Assembly: GCA_964387685.1 (NCBI GenBank)
Contig: CAYLXK010000015.1
Span: 62,001 to 126,000, forward strand
DNA length: 64,000 nt
DNA from: Bryobacter sp964387685
GTDB taxonomy: Bacteria; Acidobacteriota; Terriglobia; Bryobacterales; Bryobacteraceae
Reading direction: 5' to 3'
The position numbers and the translations under genes were made by a program. Of the stretch, positions 61,454 through 64,000 are shown in pieces (within the stretch, counting starts at the first letter, position 1; each line of letters opens with the position of its first letter). The notes under the pieces are model-generated. The model did no database searches, was not told where the DNA came from, and saw nothing but the letters and a program-made list of their open reading frames with translations.

Positions 61454-62352
61454 CTAGGCGAAGCTGCTTAGTAGCCGGGGCCGCCTTGGCGGCCTGCTCG
61501 CGGAAGCCTAAACAATCGCCCTACATCGGGCGCTGGGAGGGCAAGCTTAGCAACGGTGCGTCCTCGCTGGGAATGCAGTTCGATTTCTCTCCGCAGGCTG
61601 AGGAACGGCTGGAATTGCGGGTCACGGCCCGCGATCTGTTTTTTTCCTCGCTGGTGCTACCGCAATGGAAGATTGAGGGCAACGCCTTTTCCGCGCGTCT
61701 GCCCTTTGTTGAAGGAGAACGGTCTTTTACCGGCTATTTCAGCGGCCCGACTTTCGATCTTGAGTCCAAGCCCACCGATGAGAAAATTCACGTGCGGCAG
61801 TTGGGCCGCGTGCCGGCTTTGCCTTATAAAGAAACCGGAGCGAACGAACTTACGCCCACCAACCGCACCACGCGTGCCACGGTACGCCTATTTGGCGCCT
61901 CCAACGTGCTAAAGCATTTTCATGCGGACCTGCTGGCCCGTATGGGCGTGGAAACGACGGAAAGCGAGAAGGACGGCGCGGGATGGTTCCTGGTGGAAGA
62001 CCAGCCCCTGCCCGCCTGGCCCAAAGAGCCGCCGAAGTTTTTGATGCTCCGGTCCCCGTCCCGGGAGCGGCTGCCCGCGATTGCCAATTTCGAGGGCCCC
62101 ATCTTTGTCTTGCTTGGCGAAGCCGACGAACGTTTTCAAGGGTTGGAACGAGGCACGCGCCAGGTAGCCTTCGAGCTGCGCGAGGCCCTCACAAAACGGG
62201 GCCGTAAGATGGATAGCTTCCAGATTAGCGTCGTGCCGCAGGCCGATCAGACCGTCCGCGTGCGGGGCTTTGGCAAAGAGTACCCCCGCGTCGGGACGAA
62301 TTATCTCGAACATTTCCGGCGCTTTCTCACCCGCTTCGACACGACCGTTTAG
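61450..62352 (+). CDS. Twin-arginine lipoprotein, unknown function
   Basis: A 300-residue protein started at GTG overlapping the preceding TGA (GTGA). The N-terminus reads MTRRSCLVAGAALAACSRKP: an Arg pair, hydrophobic core and lipobox LAAC, so it is probably a lipidated Tat substrate. The mature part has a beta-rich first half (YIGRWEGKLSNGASSLGMQF, LELRVTARDLFFSSLVLPQW) as in lipid-binding or hydrolase accessory domains, and a second half without recognised motifs. It closes the lipid island and leads into the MoaD-like gene 11 bases later. Confidence 0.75.
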   Translation: MTRRSCLVAGAALAACSRKPKQSPYIGRWEGKLSNGASSLGMQFDFSPQAEERLELRVTARDLFFSSLVLPQWKIEGNAFSARLPFVEGERSFTGYFSGPTFDLESKPTDEKIHVRQLGRVPALPYKETGANELTPTNRTTRATVRLFGASNVLKHFHADLLARMGVETTESEKDGAGWFLVEDQPLPAWPKEPPKFLMLRSPSRERLPAIANFEGPIFVLLGEADERFQGLERGTRQVAFELREALTKRGRKMDSFQISVVPQADQTVRVRGFGKEYPRVGTNYLEHFRRFLTRFDTTV

Positions 62353-62363
62353 AGCGATCGCCC

Positions 62364-62765
62364 ATGCCCCTAATGCTGACTATTTGGGACACCACGTTGC
62401 CAGGCGCCAGGACTCCCGGATTCGAATTGGAGGTAGGCGACCGGACGGCGATCACCGTTCGAGAGTTGATCCGGCAGCGGGTCTTACAGGAGATCGAACG
62501 GTACGAGCGCTCCGCAACGCCGGATGTTTTCGTTGGCCTGGTGCAGCCCGAGGAGTCCGAGCGCATTCTCAATGGCTACCGGATGGTGGGACGGCGGCAG
62601 ATTGATGGCGAAGAACAGGTGAAACGAGCCTGCGCTTCTTTTGAAAAGAACGGTTTTTTGATCTTAGTGAACGACCGGCAGGTGGAGAGTTTGGAGCAGA
62701 CCGTCGATGTATCTGCCGGGGCCGAGATTGAGTTTGTGAAGCTGGTGCCCCTCATCGGAGGCTAA
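62364..62765 (+). CDS. Ubiquitin-fold (MoaD/ThiS-like) protein ending in Gly-Gly
   Basis: A 133-residue protein whose C-terminal third, ILVNDRQVESLEQTVDVSAG then AEIEFVKLVPLIGG, reproduces the ending of MoaD and ThiS sulfur carriers (N-G/D-x-x-V ... L-x-x-G-x-x-V-x-F-x-P-x-x-G-G) including the terminal di-glycine. The N-terminus (MLTIWDTTLPGARTPGFELE, TAITVRELIRQRVLQEIERY) fits the first beta hairpin and helix. About 45 residues between (50-97) are extra compared with MoaD. It is not beside molybdopterin or thiamine genes but 4 bases before a DUF4132 gene. Conjugation or carrier function is inference. Confidence 0.7.
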   Translation: MPLMLTIWDTTLPGARTPGFELEVGDRTAITVRELIRQRVLQEIERYERSATPDVFVGLVQPEESERILNGYRMVGRRQIDGEEQVKRACASFEKNGFLILVNDRQVESLEQTVDVSAGAEIEFVKLVPLIGG

Positions 62766-62772
62766 CAACGTG
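62757..62772 (+). promoter_or_regulatory. Ribosome-binding site inside the Gly-Gly codons, setting the GTG start
   Basis: The last two codons of the MoaD-like gene (GGA GGC) supply GGAGG at 62757-62761, 8 bases before the GTG at 62770. This supports GTG as the start of the DUF4132 gene and suggests coupled translation of the pair. Confidence 0.6.
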
Positions 62773-64000
62773 ATTAGCAACGGCGCGGCGATTGTAGAGA
62801 GCTTGCGCGATCAGACCCAAGCCCCAGGATTTTTTTGGTCGCCCGCCACGGTATCCAAGATCGCCGGCGAAAAGGTAGACCACTGGAAGAAGTTGGAGCC
62901 GGAGGCGATTGCCGCGCTCACGGTGGAGCTGCTAGAGGCCGTCGCCGCGGCGCCCGACTGGGGCGTCAGCACCTTTGTTAAGAAAATGGTGGAAGGGCTT
63001 TTGCGCAAACCGGTGCCCTTCACGGAGGATCAGGCACTGAGAGCCTGCCGCTGCCTTTGCGCTCCTCGCGTGGATTTCCCTTATAAGCCTGTGCTCAAGA
63101 GCCTCGATGCGACCCCGCGCACAGAGCCATTCCGGGCGGCGCTGCAAGAATTGCGCGGCAAGATTGATCCCTATTGGGTAGGCGGAAGCGCGGCCAAAGA
63201 CATCTTCGAAAAAATCGACGGGCTCCTGGGCGTCGAAAGATACCGCGCCGGGAAGCCCGAGGGCAAGTGGTCCGAACGGGTTCTCCACGATACGGCAGGC
63301 TTGGCCGCGTGGCAAGACTTGATCGAATATTGGACGAGTCTGACCCAAAGCGAGGCGTCCATGAAATGGCGAGACGGCGCCGAGGAACGGATTGCGAAGA
63401 TCGGTCGTGAAGACTTCCTCAAGCGCGCCCAAGCATGGCTGGAAATGGACCCGATGCCGGAGAACACCCTGGCGCAGGTGCCCGAAAAGGAGGCCGACTA
63501 CCAGAAAGGCTTCATCTGGAGCGTGGGCGCGCTAAGCGATGTGGCGCTGGCCGGAGGTGTGGCCGATTTTGCCGTGGCCTGTTTCCGGAAGATCCCCCAG
63601 GTCGGGGCGGTTTCGCAACGCGTCGGCAACGCGTGTGTGAACGCACTCGCCTTGATGCCGGGTCTGGCCGCCGTCGCCCATCTGAACCGCCTTTCCCAGC
63701 GGGTCAAGTACGACGTCGCGCTGCGCCTGATTGAGAAGGCGCTGGAAGGCGCCGCCCAGCGCAATGGCCTGTCGCGCGAAGACCTGGAGGCGATGAGCGT
63801 CCCCCGCTTTGGCCTAGATGCGGAGGGCGTTCGGCTGGAGACGGCTGGGGATTGCCAGGCCCGCCTCACCGTAAACTCCGAGGGCGCACAGTTGGTCTGG
63901 TCTCGCGGCGCTAAGCCCTTGAAGAGCGTTCCCGCAGAAGCGAAGTCCAAGCACGCCGAACTGGTCAAAGAATGCAAGCGCATCGAGAAAGAACTGGACG
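62770..64000 (+). CDS. DUF4132 family protein, 3' end outside window
   Basis: An open frame from GTG to the end of the window, 410 codons and no stop. The first 300 residues are helical and repeat-like (VSKIAGEKVDHWKKLEPEAI, ALSDVALAGGVADFAVACFR, NACVNALALMPGLAAVAHLN). From about residue 330 it matches the pattern of DUF4132: EGAAQRNGLSREDLEAMSVP, RFGLDAEGVRLETAGDCQAR and the 'LKSVPAEAK' segment, after which the family's defining domain would follow beyond base 64000. DUF4132 proteins include MolR/YehI-type proteins of E. coli with poorly known function, often near MoxR-ATPase and VWA genes. The gene follows the MoaD-like gene by 4 bases. Confidence 0.8.
   Translation, partial: MISNGAAIVESLRDQTQAPGFFWSPATVSKIAGEKVDHWKKLEPEAIAALTVELLEAVAAAPDWGVSTFVKKMVEGLLRKPVPFTEDQALRACRCLCAPRVDFPYKPVLKSLDATPRTEPFRAALQELRGKIDPYWVGGSAAKDIFEKIDGLLGVERYRAGKPEGKWSERVLHDTAGLAAWQDLIEYWTSLTQSEASMKWRDGAEERIAKIGREDFLKRAQAWLEMDPMPENTLAQVPEKEADYQKGFIWSVGALSDVALAGGVADFAVACFRKIPQVGAVSQRVGNACVNALALMPGLAAVAHLNRLSQRVKYDVALRLIEKALEGAAQRNGLSREDLEAMSVPRFGLDAEGVRLETAGDCQARLTVNSEGAQLVWSRGAKPLKSVPAEAKSKHAELVKECKRIEKELD

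Noticed and set aside
1..64000. tRNA, rRNA, CRISPR array, insertion sequence or prophage
   Set aside because: I looked through the intergenic spaces, which are nearly all under 200 bases, and found no cloverleaf, array or transposase. The 'holin family' gene is a normal chromosomal type and not evidence of a phage.

Overview
The window is 64 kb of GC-rich, densely coding bacterial DNA with no rRNA, tRNA, CRISPR array, insertion sequence or prophage that I could recognise. The gene set points to Acidobacteriota, probably a Bryobacterales/Solibacter-like lineage. The reasons are a von Willebrand protein of the 'acidobacterial VWFA-related' type, two DUF1080 proteins, several Tat- or lipobox-tagged secreted enzymes, many conserved acidobacterial-style hypothetical proteins, and a three-gene type-B succinate dehydrogenase. 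The phylum call is inference from gene content; there is no 16S gene here.

Layout. 1-6.2 kb: the 3' part of a sulfatase, then a housekeeping operon on the minus strand (aroC-def-fmt-argJ-small secreted protein) and a ParDE-type toxin-antitoxin pair with an inverted repeat just before the antitoxin. 6.2-19.6 kb: a Ca2+/H+ antiporter translationally coupled to a short Hsp70-like ATPase, a TolC-family protein, pyrE-truA-fabH, a holin-like membrane protein with an alpha/beta hydrolase, a GT-C-like membrane protein coupled to an IlvD/Edd dehydratase, and an ECF sigma factor / putative anti-sigma / secreted protein trio. 19.6-33.2 kb: a mosaic of single genes including a sugar isomerase-like protein, RidA, a YbiT-like ABC-F ATPase, two Uma2 nucleases, DUF1080, a diguanylate cyclase, MFS and SDR proteins, a Zn alcohol dehydrogenase, an inositol monophosphatase, an Hfq-like small protein and a VWA protein. 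33.2-37.6 kb: a MacAB-like export operon (two permeases, adaptor, ATPase). 37.6-41.1 kb: a class V aminotransferase, a VapBC pair with a perfect palindromic operator, DUF1080 and a lipoprotein. 41.1-44.6 kb: sdhC-sdhA-sdhB. 44.6-55.6 kb: an Mrp-type ATPase lacking its cluster cysteines, a large secreted alpha/beta hydrolase, a histidine kinase, PhyH, a heptosyltransferase, an ABC-2 permease coupled to ldhA, SpoU, a YhaM-like nuclease and a SurA-like chaperone.

55.6-64 kb holds the most system-like part. A divergent lipid-modification island carries a cyclopropane synthase-like enzyme, DUF1365 and a flavin oxidoreductase on the minus strand, and DUF1475-like, DUF2062-like, DUF1295 and a second Cfa/CNMT-like methyltransferase on the plus strand, with almost every start and stop overlapping. 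The plus-strand arm continues into a twin-arginine lipoprotein, a 133-residue protein that looks like a MoaD/ThiS/ubiquitin-fold carrier ending in Gly-Gly, and the first 410 codons of a DUF4132-family protein that runs off the window.

Other points of interest are a small frame-shifted reading frame with a CTT-TGA junction after a nine-G tract (28.7 kb), interlocked convergent stop codons at four places, and an orphan polysaccharide-type ABC permease with no ATPase beside it.
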